The notes beneath the pieces are model-generated. The model searched no databases and was not told the DNA's origin. It saw nothing but the letters and a program-made list of their open reading frames with translations. DNA of 64,000 nt from Streptomyces griseoruber (GTDB taxonomy: Bacteria > Actinomycetota > Actinomycetes > Streptomycetales > Streptomycetaceae), in contig NZ_KQ948764.1 of NCBI RefSeq assembly GCF_001514205.1, forward strand, positions 319,882 through 383,881, given 5' to 3'. Position numbers and translations under genes: made by a program. This document shows positions 7,515 to 19,801 of this stretch, piece by piece; the first letter of the stretch is position 1, and every line of letters starts with the position of its first letter.

Positions 7515-10235
7515 ATGCGCCCGGACCGTCATGGCGCGCCCTGGGTGCGGACCCGGCTGCGCACCGCGCCGGTGGCCGCCGTCGCCTTCGGTGTGCTGGT
7601 GCTGCTCACGGCGTTCCTCGCGGCCCTGCTGCCCCGGGCCGTCGAGGCCTACGGGACCCGGGGGCTGCGCGAGGCCGTCGCCGACGCTCCCCCGCAGTCC
7701 ACGGTGCTGGAGCTGAAGACCCCGCAGCCGGGACTCGAACTGCCGCGGGAGGCCCGCGAGGACGCCGTACGGCCCGGGGCGCTCGCGGCCGTCGCCGCCG
7801 AGGCGTCGGCCGCGCTGCCCGGACCGCTGCGGGCGGACCCGGCCGACTCGGCGTACGGGGTGCGGACCGCGAAGAGCCTTCAGGCGCAGGAGGCGTCCCT
7901 GCCCCGGCCCGACGGACTGCCGCCCCGTTTCACTCTGCTGACGCAGTCGGGGATCGCCGGGCACGCCACCGTACGGGAGGGCCGGCTGCCCTCCGCCGAG
8001 GGGCCGGTGACGACGGCCACCCGGCTGCTGGAGGGCGCCGTGACCAGCGAGACCGCCCGGACGCTGAAGCTGCGGGCCGGCTCCACCGTCACCCTGGCCG
8101 GGTTCACCGGCGCACCGCTGACCGTCCGGATCACCGGGATCCTCGAACCCCGGCATCCGCAGGGGAGTTACTGGGCGGTGGAGCCGACCCTGCGCACGCC
8201 CGCCCTGGCCTACGTCAAGGCCACTCCGCCCCAGTTCTACTGGGAGGCGGGGCTGCTGCTGGCGCCCGAGGCGGCCCCGGCGCTGCTCGGCGGCCAGGGC
8301 GAGCCGGAGAAGTACTGGCGGATCGCCCCCGCCACCGGGCGGCTCACCGCGCGGGACGCCGTACCGCTCGTCGAGGCGGTCGCCTCCCTCGAAGGCGGGC
8401 CCGGGCTGCTGCGGCTGCGCACGGCGGCCGGTCCCACGGCCGCGCTCTCCACGGGGCTGGAGCAGGTCGTCGGGGCCAGTACAGCAGTCTCTGACGCGAT
8501 CACGCCCGTGGTCGCCGTCGGGGCGTTCGGGATCGCGGCGATCGCCGTCGTCGTCCTGGTCATGAGCGCCGGTCTGGCGGCCGCCCGCCGGGAACGGGAA
8601 CTGGCCCTGCTGCGGGCCCGGGGCGGCTCGCTGCGCGGTATCGCGGGGCGGCTGCTGGGCGAGACGGCCGTGGTGGCGGTGCCCTCGGCGGCCGGCGGAC
8701 TGCTGCTCGCCGTGGTCGCCGTGGACGGGGCGCGGCTGCTGCCCGCGGTGCTCGGTGCGGGCGGTGTGGCGGTGCTCGCCTGTGCGGCGCTCCCGGTGCG
8801 CGCGGTCGTCGCCCACCGCAGGCCGCGGGCGCATCAGGAGCGGGACGATCTCGCCCGTGCCCGGCCCGGCGCGCGCCGCACGGTCGCCGAACTGACCCTG
8901 CTGGTGCTGGCCGTGGGCGCGGTGGCGGCGCTGCGCCGCCGGGGCACGGGCGCGTCGGGCGATCTGCTGGTGAGCGCGGCGCCGGTGCTGGTCGGGCTGG
9001 TCGCGGCGCTGGTCCTCGTACGGCTGTATCCGCTGCCCCTGCGGTGGGCCGCCGGGCCGGCCGCGCGGCTGCGGGGCACGGTGGGGTTCCTGGCGCTGGC
9101 CCGGGCGGGCCGCTCCTCGGCCGGGGTCGCGGCGCTGCCGCTGCTCGCCCTGCTGACGGCCCTGACGACGGCGGCGTTCGGGGGCTCCGTGCTGACGGGG
9201 GTCGCGGACGCCCGGGACCGGGCCGCGCTGCTGACGACGGGCGCCGACGCACGGCTCTCCACGACCGACGGCACCCCGCTCCCGGCGGACCTGACGCGAG
9301 CGGTGCGGGGCGTGGCGGGGGTCCGGGAGGTGGCGGGCGTACGGATCGAGCGGGCCTCGACGAGCGCGTCCGACGAGACGCATCCGCTGACCGTGGTCGG
9401 GGTCGAGCCGGACGCGTACACGGGGCTGGCCCGGCGGGTCGGGCTCGGCGGTTTCCCGGACGGGCGGCTGACGTCGGCGGGCGGGGTGCTGGACGCCGTC
9501 GCCTCGCCCGGGGTCGCCGAGCGGCTGGGGCGGGCGGCGCGCCGGATCGTGACGCCGGGCGGAGTCGTCACGGTGCGGATCACGGCGGTGCGCGACCGGA
9601 CACCCGCCGTGCCCGACGGCGAGTTCCTGCTGGTGGACGCGGCGGGGCTGAAGGGTTCCGGCGGGCCCACGACCCTGCTGGCGGCCGGTGCCGGACTCGA
9701 CGCGCGGGCGCTGCGGGCGGCCGTGCGCGAGGCGGACCTCACGGTGACGCTGCGCGCCGAGGAACGCGCGGCGCTGTCCGACACACCGCTCCAGGAGGGC
9801 GCCGGGCGGATCTACGGCTGGGCGGTCGCCGCGGGCGCCGGGTATGCCGTACTGGCCCTGGTGCTCTCGCTGCTGCGGGCCGCGCCGGAGCGGGCCGCGC
9901 TGCTGGCCCGGCTGCGCACGCTGGGCCTGACGACCCGGCAGGGCCGGCGGCTGCTCGGTCTGGAGGCCCTGCCCCAGGCGCTGATCGCGGCGGGCGGGGG
10001 TGTGGCCGTCGGCTGGGCCACCGTCCGGCTGCTCGCGCCGGGCGTCGACCTGGACCGGCTGGCCCTGCCGGCCGGCGCCACCGTGCACGGCGCGGCCCTG
10101 CGGGCCGACCTGTGGTCGCTGGTACTGCCCGCCGCGGGCGCGGTGCTGCTGGCGGGCGCGGTGGCCGTCGGGCAGGCCTGGTGGGCGGGGCGCCGGACAC
10201 CGATCACCCATCTCAGGGCGGGAGACATGCGATGA
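7515..10235 (+). CDS. Second FtsX-like ABC transporter permease
   Basis: This 906-residue permease is the partner or paralog of the preceding gene. It starts one base after the previous stop with a strong ribosome site (GGGGGAGG). It has the same plan: N-terminal membrane anchor (residues 15-40), an outer domain with RAGSTVTLAGF, an FtsX core with LLRARGGSLRGI around residue 360, a second block of helices at 450-560, another outer domain, and a last FtsX core (LLARLRTLGLTTRQGRRL) at about 790-890. The repeated architecture suggests that each permease gene arose by internal duplication. Its stop overlaps the ATPase start by ATGA, so the two subunits should be made in balanced amounts. Confidence 0.85.
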   Translation: MRPDRHGAPWVRTRLRTAPVAAVAFGVLVLLTAFLAALLPRAVEAYGTRGLREAVADAPPQSTVLELKTPQPGLELPREAREDAVRPGALAAVAAEASAALPGPLRADPADSAYGVRTAKSLQAQEASLPRPDGLPPRFTLLTQSGIAGHATVREGRLPSAEGPVTTATRLLEGAVTSETARTLKLRAGSTVTLAGFTGAPLTVRITGILEPRHPQGSYWAVEPTLRTPALAYVKATPPQFYWEAGLLLAPEAAPALLGGQGEPEKYWRIAPATGRLTARDAVPLVEAVASLEGGPGLLRLRTAAGPTAALSTGLEQVVGASTAVSDAITPVVAVGAFGIAAIAVVVLVMSAGLAAARRERELALLRARGGSLRGIAGRLLGETAVVAVPSAAGGLLLAVVAVDGARLLPAVLGAGGVAVLACAALPVRAVVAHRRPRAHQERDDLARARPGARRTVAELTLLVLAVGAVAALRRRGTGASGDLLVSAAPVLVGLVAALVLVRLYPLPLRWAAGPAARLRGTVGFLALARAGRSSAGVAALPLLALLTALTTAAFGGSVLTGVADARDRAALLTTGADARLSTTDGTPLPADLTRAVRGVAGVREVAGVRIERASTSASDETHPLTVVGVEPDAYTGLARRVGLGGFPDGRLTSAGGVLDAVASPGVAERLGRAARRIVTPGGVVTVRITAVRDRTPAVPDGEFLLVDAAGLKGSGGPTTLLAAGAGLDARALRAAVREADLTVTLRAEERAALSDTPLQEGAGRIYGWAVAAGAGYAVLALVLSLLRAAPERAALLARLRTLGLTTRQGRRLLGLEALPQALIAAGGGVAVGWATVRLLAPGVDLDRLALPAGATVHGAALRADLWSLVLPAAGAVLLAGAVAVGQAWWAGRRTPITHLRAGDMR

Positions 10236-11188
10236 GCGGGACCACACGGTCGCTGGCGGAGCTGGAGCGGCGGGCGGCCGACCGGCGCGACCGGCCCGCG
10301 TACGGGCACGACGCGCTGATCGCCTGTGACCGGCTGGTGCGGATCTTCTCCGGGCGCGGCGGCGGGGACGCGGTGGAGGTGCAGGCGCTCCAGGGGCTCG
10401 ATCTGCTGGTCCGGGAGGGCGAGCTGATGGCGCTGGTCGGGGCGTCCGGCAGCGGCAAGTCGACCCTGATGAACATCCTCGCGGGCCTGGACGTCCCCAC
10501 CGCGGGCTCGGCGCGGGTGGCGGGCCGCGATCTGCTGACGATGGACGCGAAGGCGCGGCTGCGGTACCGGCGTGAGGTGGTGGGCTTCGTGTGGCAGCAG
10601 ACGGCGCGGAATCTGCTGCCGTATCTGACGGCCGCCCAGAACGTGACGCTGCCGATGCAGCTGGCGGGGGTGCGGCGCGGGAAGCGGGCCGGGCGGGCGC
10701 GGGAGCTGCTGGCGCTGCTCGGGGTCGCCGACTGCGGCGACCGGTATCCGCGGCAGCTGTCCGGGGGCCAGCAGCAGCGGGTCGCGATCGCCGTCGCCCT
10801 CGCCAACGCGCCCTCGGTGCTGCTCGCCGACGAGCCCACCGGTGAGCTGGACTCGGCGACCGGGCAGCAGGTGTTCGCCGCGTTCCGGCGGGCCAACGAG
10901 GAGCTGGGTACGACGATCGTCGTGGTCACCCACGACCAGGCGGTGGCCGGCGAGGTCCGGCGCACGGTCGCGATCCGTGACGGCCGCACCTCGACGGAGG
11001 TGCTGCGGCGCACGGAGGTCGGCGAGGACGGCCAGGAGTCCCTGGTGGCGCGGGAGTACGCGATGCTCGACCGGGCGGGGCGGCTTCAGCTGCCCGCCGA
11101 GTACACGCTCGCGCTGGGCATGGCGGACCGGGTGCTGCTGGAGCTGGAGGAGGACCACATCCAGGTGTGGCCGGACGGGATCGGCTGA
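10232..11188 (+). CDS. ABC transporter ATP-binding protein with C-terminal AbrB-like domain
   Basis: This 318-residue protein is a MacB/LolD-type ATPase with an extra tail. It has Walker A GASGSGKST, signature LSGGQQQR, Walker B VLLADEP and switch VTHD. Residues from about 279 to the end (GRLQLPAEYTLALGM, then DRVLLELEEDHIQVWP) match the pattern of the SpoVT/AbrB swapped-hairpin fold (G-R-x-x-L/I-P ... A-L-G ... D-R-V ... E-x-x-D-x-I-x-V-x-P). That fold normally binds DNA or mediates dimerisation. The start ATG overlaps the permease stop, with GGGAGA upstream. It most likely energises the two permeases of this operon; the tail could tether ATPase dimers or sense regulation. Confidence 0.88.
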   Translation: MSGTTRSLAELERRAADRRDRPAYGHDALIACDRLVRIFSGRGGGDAVEVQALQGLDLLVREGELMALVGASGSGKSTLMNILAGLDVPTAGSARVAGRDLLTMDAKARLRYRREVVGFVWQQTARNLLPYLTAAQNVTLPMQLAGVRRGKRAGRARELLALLGVADCGDRYPRQLSGGQQQRVAIAVALANAPSVLLADEPTGELDSATGQQVFAAFRRANEELGTTIVVVTHDQAVAGEVRRTVAIRDGRTSTEVLRRTEVGEDGQESLVAREYAMLDRAGRLQLPAEYTLALGMADRVLLELEEDHIQVWPDGIG

Positions 11189-11252
11189 GGACATGCGACA
11201 GCGCCTGCCCAGTCGTCCGGTCGGGGACTGTGGGGCAGACGCTGCCAGTGTT

Positions 11253-11270
11253 CCGTACGCCGTTGTACGG
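11253..11270. terminator. Weak hairpin between convergent ABC and gltD genes
   Basis: CCGTAC and GTACGG form a 6-bp stem with a 6-base loop, nested inside a wider CAGACG/CGTCTG pair. It sits in the 103-bp gap between the stops of the ABC ATPase gene and gltD, where a bidirectional terminator is expected. There is no T-run, so this is a candidate only. Confidence 0.4.
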
Positions 11271-11291
11271 GACGTCTGTCGACCCTGGGGG

Positions 11292-12744
11292 TCAGACCAT
11301 CAGGGACCGGTCCGTCGGGCGGATCGGGGCCGGCAGGTCGCTGGCGCCGGTCAGGAAGCGGTCGCAGCCGCGGGCGGCGGAGCGGCCCTCGGCGATCGCC
11401 CACACGATGAGCGACTGGCCGCGGCCCGCGTCACCGGCGACGAAGACGCCCGGCACGTTGGTCTGGAAGTCGGCGTCGCGGGCGACGTTGCCGCGCTCGT
11501 CGAGCTCCAGGCCGAACTGCTCGACCAGGCCGTTGTCCCGGTCGGTGCCGGTGAAGCCCATGGCGAGGGTGACGAGCTGGGCGGGGATCTTGCGCTCGGT
11601 GCCCGGCTTCTGGGTCAGCCTGCCCTCGACGAACTCCACCTCGACCAGGTGCAGCCACTGGACGTTGCCGTCCTCGTCGCCCTCGAAGTGGGTGGTGGAG
11701 ACGGAGTAGACCCGCTCACCGCCCTCCTCGTGCGCGGACGTGACCTTGTAGAGCATCGGGAAGGTCGGCCACGGCTGGTGCGGCGCCCGGTCCTCGCCCG
11801 GACGGGGCATGATCTCCAGCTGGGTGACGGAGGCCGCGCCCTGGCGGTGGGCGGTGCCCACGCAGTCGGCGCCGGTGTCGCCGCCGCCGATGACGACGAC
11901 GTGCTTGCCCTCGGCCGTGATCGGGGAGGTGACGTAGTCGCCCTCCTGGACCTTGTTGGCCAGCGGCAGGTACTCCATCGCCTGGTGGACGCCCTTGAGC
12001 TCACGGCCGGGGACCGGGAGGTCACGGGCGGTCGTGGCGCCGGCGGCGATGACGACCGCGTCGTAGCGCTTCTTCAGGTCGGTCGCCTTGAGGTCGCGGC
12101 CGATCTCGATGCCGGTGCGGAAGCGGGTGCCCTCCGCGCGCATCTGCTCGATACGGCGGTTGATGTGCCGCTTCTCCATCTTGAACTCGGGGATGCCGTA
12201 GCGGAGGAGGCCTCCGACGCGGTCCGCGCGCTCGTAGACGGCGACGGTGTGGCCCGCCCGGGTGAGCTGCTGGGCGGCGGCGAGACCCGCCGGGCCCGAG
12301 CCGATGACGGCGACGGTCTTGCCGGACAGTCGCTCGGGGGCCTGCGGGGCGACGGTGCCCGCGTCCCACGCCTGGTCGATGATCGAGACCTCGACGTTCT
12401 TGATGGTCACGGCCGGCTGGTTGATGCCGAGCACGCACGCCGACTCACAGGGCGCCGGGCAGAGGCGGCCGGTGAACTCCGGGAAGTTGTTCGTGGCGTG
12501 CAGACGCTCCGACGCGGCCGACCAGTCCTCGCGGTAGGCGTAGTCGTTCCACTCGGGGATGAGGTTCCCGAGCGGACAGCCGTTGTGGCAGAACGGGATG
12601 CCGCAGTCCATGCACCGGCTGGCCTGCTTGCTGATGATCGGCAGCAGCGAGCCGGGGACGTAGACCTCGTTCCAGTCCTTGAGGCGCACGTCGACGGGAC
12701 GGGACTTGGCGACCTCACGGCCGTGGTTCAGGAAGCCCTTCGGG

Positions 12745-12752
<8 letters not shown>
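11292..12752 (-). CDS. gltD: Glutamate synthase (NADPH) small subunit
   Basis: GltD is the 486-residue beta subunit of bacterial glutamate synthase. It takes electrons from NADPH through FAD and iron-sulfur clusters and passes them to GltB, which makes two glutamates from glutamine and 2-oxoglutarate. Visible are two cysteine groups for 4Fe-4S clusters (Cys47, 50, 55, 59 and Cys98, 102, 106), the FAD-binding GSGPAG at 151-156 and the NADPH-binding GGGDTGADC. Length is normal for the family. Its start lies inside the 3' end of gltB (8-bp overlap), so the subunits are translationally coupled. It should be regulated with gltB by nitrogen supply. Confidence 0.97.
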
Positions 12753-17343
<4,591 letters not shown>

Positions 17344-17418
17344 CGGCTCTCCCGTCGTCGTCTCAAGTGGCATATCTGCGTGCCGAGGGACGACGTTGGC
17401 CCTCTGCGTGTGCGCAAA

Positions 17419-17434
17419 ATTTCGTGCAGGTTAC
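17419..17434 (-). promoter_or_regulatory. GlnR-like operator, gltB-proximal
   Basis: On the minus strand the bases read GTAAC, six bases, GAAAT. The known Streptomyces GlnR half-site pair is gTnAC-n6-GaAAc, so all positions fit except the last. It lies 76-91 bases upstream of the chosen gltB start, where an activator or repressor of the nitrogen regulon would act. No second matching pair flanks it. Confidence 0.5.
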
Positions 17435-17650
17435 ATGATGGAGCGGTTCTCGGGAACCGGATACTCCGTTCCAACATGCGGACGCCACGGGCGTGCGGTG
17501 GGGGTACCGTGCGCGTGGCTGAAAGTGTGTGGGGGGATCGAACGGGACAGATCGGTGTCCGTCGATCCGGGGCGGGAAGAGCGTCGTCGCTCACCCCGCG
17601 AGTGCGCCGCAGGCGTCATTGCCCACAGCGCTTACGGCTCATGCCCACTG

Positions 17651-17677
17651 GTTAAGCACTCGAAACCAGTCGGTAAC
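17651..17677 (+). promoter_or_regulatory. GlnR-like operator, distal
   Basis: The plus strand reads GTTAA, six bases, GAAAC, six bases, GTAAC, matching three consecutive elements of the GlnR consensus (gTnAc-n6-GaAAc-n6-GtnAC) with one mismatch. The expected fourth element is absent: the bases there are TTATG. It lies about 310 bp upstream of the gltB start and 39 bp beyond the VIT stop. Confidence 0.5.
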
Positions 17678-17679
17678 GG

Positions 17680-17707
17680 CTACTTATGCGGCCCAACGCA
17701 TAAGTAG
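17680..17707 (-). terminator. Perfect 11-bp hairpin after the VIT gene
   Basis: CTACTTATGCG and its exact complement CGCATAAGTAG flank a 6-base loop (GCCCAA). The hairpin begins 9 bp past the VIT stop codon, the position of a transcription terminator. It is unusually AT-rich for this genome and has no T-run, so a protein-binding role is also possible. Confidence 0.6.
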
Positions 17708-17715
17708 CAGTCGAA

Positions 17716-18447
17716 CTATCCTACGGCCGTTCCGAACAAACTGCCCAGGGCGTACGTCACACCGGCCGCGGCACCCCCGAGCGCGAGCTGCCGCAGCCCG
17801 CTGTACCACCAGGTCCGCGCGGTCACCCGGGCCACCACGGCCCCGCACGCGAACAGCCCGAACAGCGCCAGCAGCACAGCCGGCCACAGCGTGCTCGCAC
17901 CGAGCAGATAGGGCAGTACGGGCAGCAGCGCGCCGAGCGCGAAGGAGCCGAAGCTCGACACCGCGGCGACCAGCGGCGAGGGCAGGTCGGTGGGGTCGAT
18001 GCCCAGCTCCTCGCGGGCGTGGATCTCCAGCGCCTGCTCGGGGTCACGGGAGAGCTGCGCGGCGACCTGCCGGGCGAGGTCGGCGTCGACGCCCCGCGCC
18101 TCGTACAGGGCGGCGAGCTCGGCCTCCTCGTCCTTCGGGTGCCTGCGCAGCTCCCGGCGCTCGACGTCCAGCTCGGCCTCGACGAGTTCGCGCTGCGAGG
18201 CGACGGAGGTGTACTCGCCGGCGGCCATGGAGAAGGCACCGGCGGCGAGCCCGGCCAGCCCGGTCAGCACGACGGTCTGCTGACCGACGGCTCCGCCGGC
18301 GACACCGGTCATCAGGGCGAGGTTGGAGACCAGGCCGTCCATCGCGCCGAAGACGGCGGGGCGCAGCCAGCCGCCGTTCACATCGCGGTGCGTGTGGTTG
18401 TCACGGTGCGCCTCGTGGAGCGGCGCCTCGATGTCGATGATGGCCAT
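17716..18447 (-). CDS. VIT-family iron/manganese transporter
   Basis: This 243-residue membrane protein belongs to the VIT1/CCC1 family, which moves Fe(II) or Mn(II) out of the cytoplasm. The family hallmark GAMDGLVSNLALMTGV is near residue 35, followed by a second helix with SMAAGEYTSVASQREL. A charged cytoplasmic metal-binding stretch follows (about 85-145, rich in Glu with repeated E-x-x-x-L). Three C-terminal membrane segments include ALFGLFACG and end at GSLFGTAVG. The start MAIIDIEAP has GGGGGAC eight bases upstream; a longer frame is unlikely. A strong iron-box match lies about 50 bp upstream, which fits a role in relieving iron excess. Confidence 0.9.
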   Translation of the reverse strand: MAIIDIEAPLHEAHRDNHTHRDVNGGWLRPAVFGAMDGLVSNLALMTGVAGGAVGQQTVVLTGLAGLAAGAFSMAAGEYTSVASQRELVEAELDVERRELRRHPKDEEAELAALYEARGVDADLARQVAAQLSRDPEQALEIHAREELGIDPTDLPSPLVAAVSSFGSFALGALLPVLPYLLGASTLWPAVLLALFGLFACGAVVARVTARTWWYSGLRQLALGGAAAGVTYALGSLFGTAVG

Positions 18448-18754
18448 GAAGTCCCCCGGAAAGGTGAGCGAGACGGTGAGCGAGAAGGCATGCCAGGCAA
18501 GGTGAGCCAAAGCTAACTTTGGACAGATTCTAATTTCTGACAACGCCAAAGTACGCCCCTCCATTCCCCTTCGCCAGCAAGGAAAGGCTCGGCTAACCTG
18601 CACTTTTACCCTCGACCGCTCATTCGATCGGGAGGCCGCACAAATGTCGACCGGGTGATATGAGGGGATCCGAGGCTCGGGTCAACCGCCGATGGTGGGA
18701 CACATCCGCAAACGGTTCCGCGCCCGTGCGGAGCCTGCGGAGGAGAGGCCCTGC
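18448..18754. promoter_or_regulatory. Divergent promoter region of the VIT gene and the DraG operon
   Basis: This 307-bp intergenic stretch is noticeably more AT-rich than its surroundings. On the minus strand it holds an iron box (18498-18516), a possible -10 TAGAAT (18527-18532) just upstream of it, and CCAAAG repeated at 18507 and 18546. A second, weaker iron-box-like sequence (18583-18601) points toward the DraG operon. No gene is evident. Confidence 0.6.
18498..18516 (-). promoter_or_regulatory. Iron box (DmdR1/IdeR-type operator) for the VIT gene
   Basis: The minus strand matches the actinobacterial iron-box consensus (TTAGGTTAGGCTCACCTAA) at 15 of 19 positions, including an unbroken nine-base half GGCTCACCT. 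It overlaps a perfect CCAAAG-CTAA-CTTTGG palindrome (18507-18522). DmdR1/IdeR binds such boxes when iron is plentiful. Its position just downstream of a possible -10 element would suggest repression, although IdeR is known to activate iron-storage genes elsewhere. Confidence 0.65.
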
Positions 18755-19801
18755 ATGCCAACCATCCGTGAACGAGCCCGCGGCGCCCTGCTCGGCCTCG
18801 CCGTCGGGGACGCCCTCGGGGCACCGGCCGAGAACATGAAGCCCTCCGAGATCCGCGCCCGCTGGGGCCGTATCACGGGCTATGTCAGCGACCGGCCGGC
18901 CGGCACGGACGACACCGAGTACACGATCTTCTCGGGCCTGCTGCTGGCCCGGCACGGCTCGGCCCTCACCCAGGCCCATGTCGAGACCGCCTGGCACGAG
19001 TGGATCGCCGACCGCGACGAGGGCCCCTTCCGGGGAGCCGGCTTCAGTGAACGCGGCACGCTGGAGAACCTCCGCCGGGGCCTGGCCGCCCCGATCTCCG
19101 CCCAGCACCGCCACGCCTGGAGCGACGGACTGGCCATGCGCGCGGCCCCCTTCGGCGTCTTCGCGGCGGGCCGCCCCGCCGAGGCGGCCCGCCTCGTCGC
19201 CATCGACGGCTCGGTGAGCCACGACGGCGAGGGCATCTACGGCGGCCAGGCGGTCGCGGCGGGCGTGGCGGCGGCGATGGCGGGCGCGCCGACGACCGCG
19301 GTGGTCGCCGCCGCCCTCGCCGTCGTGCCCGAGGACTCCTGGACGGCCCGTTCCCTGCGCCGCGCGGTGGCCGTCGCGCACCGGGGCGAACGCGCGGTGC
19401 GCTCCGCCGTCGTCATCGGCGGCTACCCCTGGACCGACCTCGCCCCCGAGGCCGTCGCCCTCGCCTTCGGCGCGTACGCGGCGGCGGACGGCGACTTCCC
19501 GGAGGCGGTCCTGACGGCCGTCAACATGGGCCGCGACGCCGACACCACGGCGGCGGTGGCCGGCGCCCTCGCCGGCGCCACCCGGGGCGCCTCGGCGATC
19601 CCGACCGCCTGGGCGGCGGCCATCGGCCCCGCCCGCGGCACCTGCCTGCCCGCCATGGCCGGCCACCACATCCTCGACGTGGCGGAACTCCTGGTCCCGG
19701 ACGACGGCGGCAAATGGGGAGCGGACCTGGTGGCCCCGGAATCGGTCAGCGACCTCCTCCACCGCGTCCACCACACCACCGAGACAGAGGTAAGGGCATG
19801 A
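18755..19801 (+). CDS. ADP-ribosylglycohydrolase family protein, DraG-1
   Basis: This 348-residue protein is an all-helical DraG/ARH-type hydrolase, a family that removes ADP-ribose or related ribosyl groups using two magnesium ions. The metal-binding motifs are intact: GDALG (residues 18-22), TDDT (51-54) and GRDADT (Asp261, Asp263). The start MPTIRER is supported by AGGAGAGG six bases upstream; an in-frame ATG 21 codons earlier has no ribosome site. It is the first gene of a seven-gene coupled operon with three more DraG paralogs, a ribokinase and two CoA enzymes. The substrate could be ADP-ribosylated protein, free ADP-ribose conjugates or a nucleoside-like N-glycoside. Confidence 0.9.
   Translation: MPTIRERARGALLGLAVGDALGAPAENMKPSEIRARWGRITGYVSDRPAGTDDTEYTIFSGLLLARHGSALTQAHVETAWHEWIADRDEGPFRGAGFSERGTLENLRRGLAAPISAQHRHAWSDGLAMRAAPFGVFAAGRPAEAARLVAIDGSVSHDGEGIYGGQAVAAGVAAAMAGAPTTAVVAAALAVVPEDSWTARSLRRAVAVAHRGERAVRSAVVIGGYPWTDLAPEAVALAFGAYAAADGDFPEAVLTAVNMGRDADTTAAVAGALAGATRGASAIPTAWAAAIGPARGTCLPAMAGHHILDVAELLVPDDGGKWGADLVAPESVSDLLHRVHHTTETEVRA

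Larger units (their letters stand above)
17344..17715. promoter_or_regulatory. Intergenic control region upstream of gltB
   Basis: This 372-bp gap without a gene carries the gltB promoter. I see two GlnR-like sites (listed separately), a 6-bp inverted repeat CGGTTC-TCGG-GAACCG at 17444-17459, a 7-bp inverted repeat ACTGGTT/AACCAGT at 17647-17670 that overlaps the distal GlnR-like site, and a hairpin right after the VIT gene. No convincing -35/-10 pair could be fixed by eye, and no open frame here looks coding. Confidence 0.6.
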
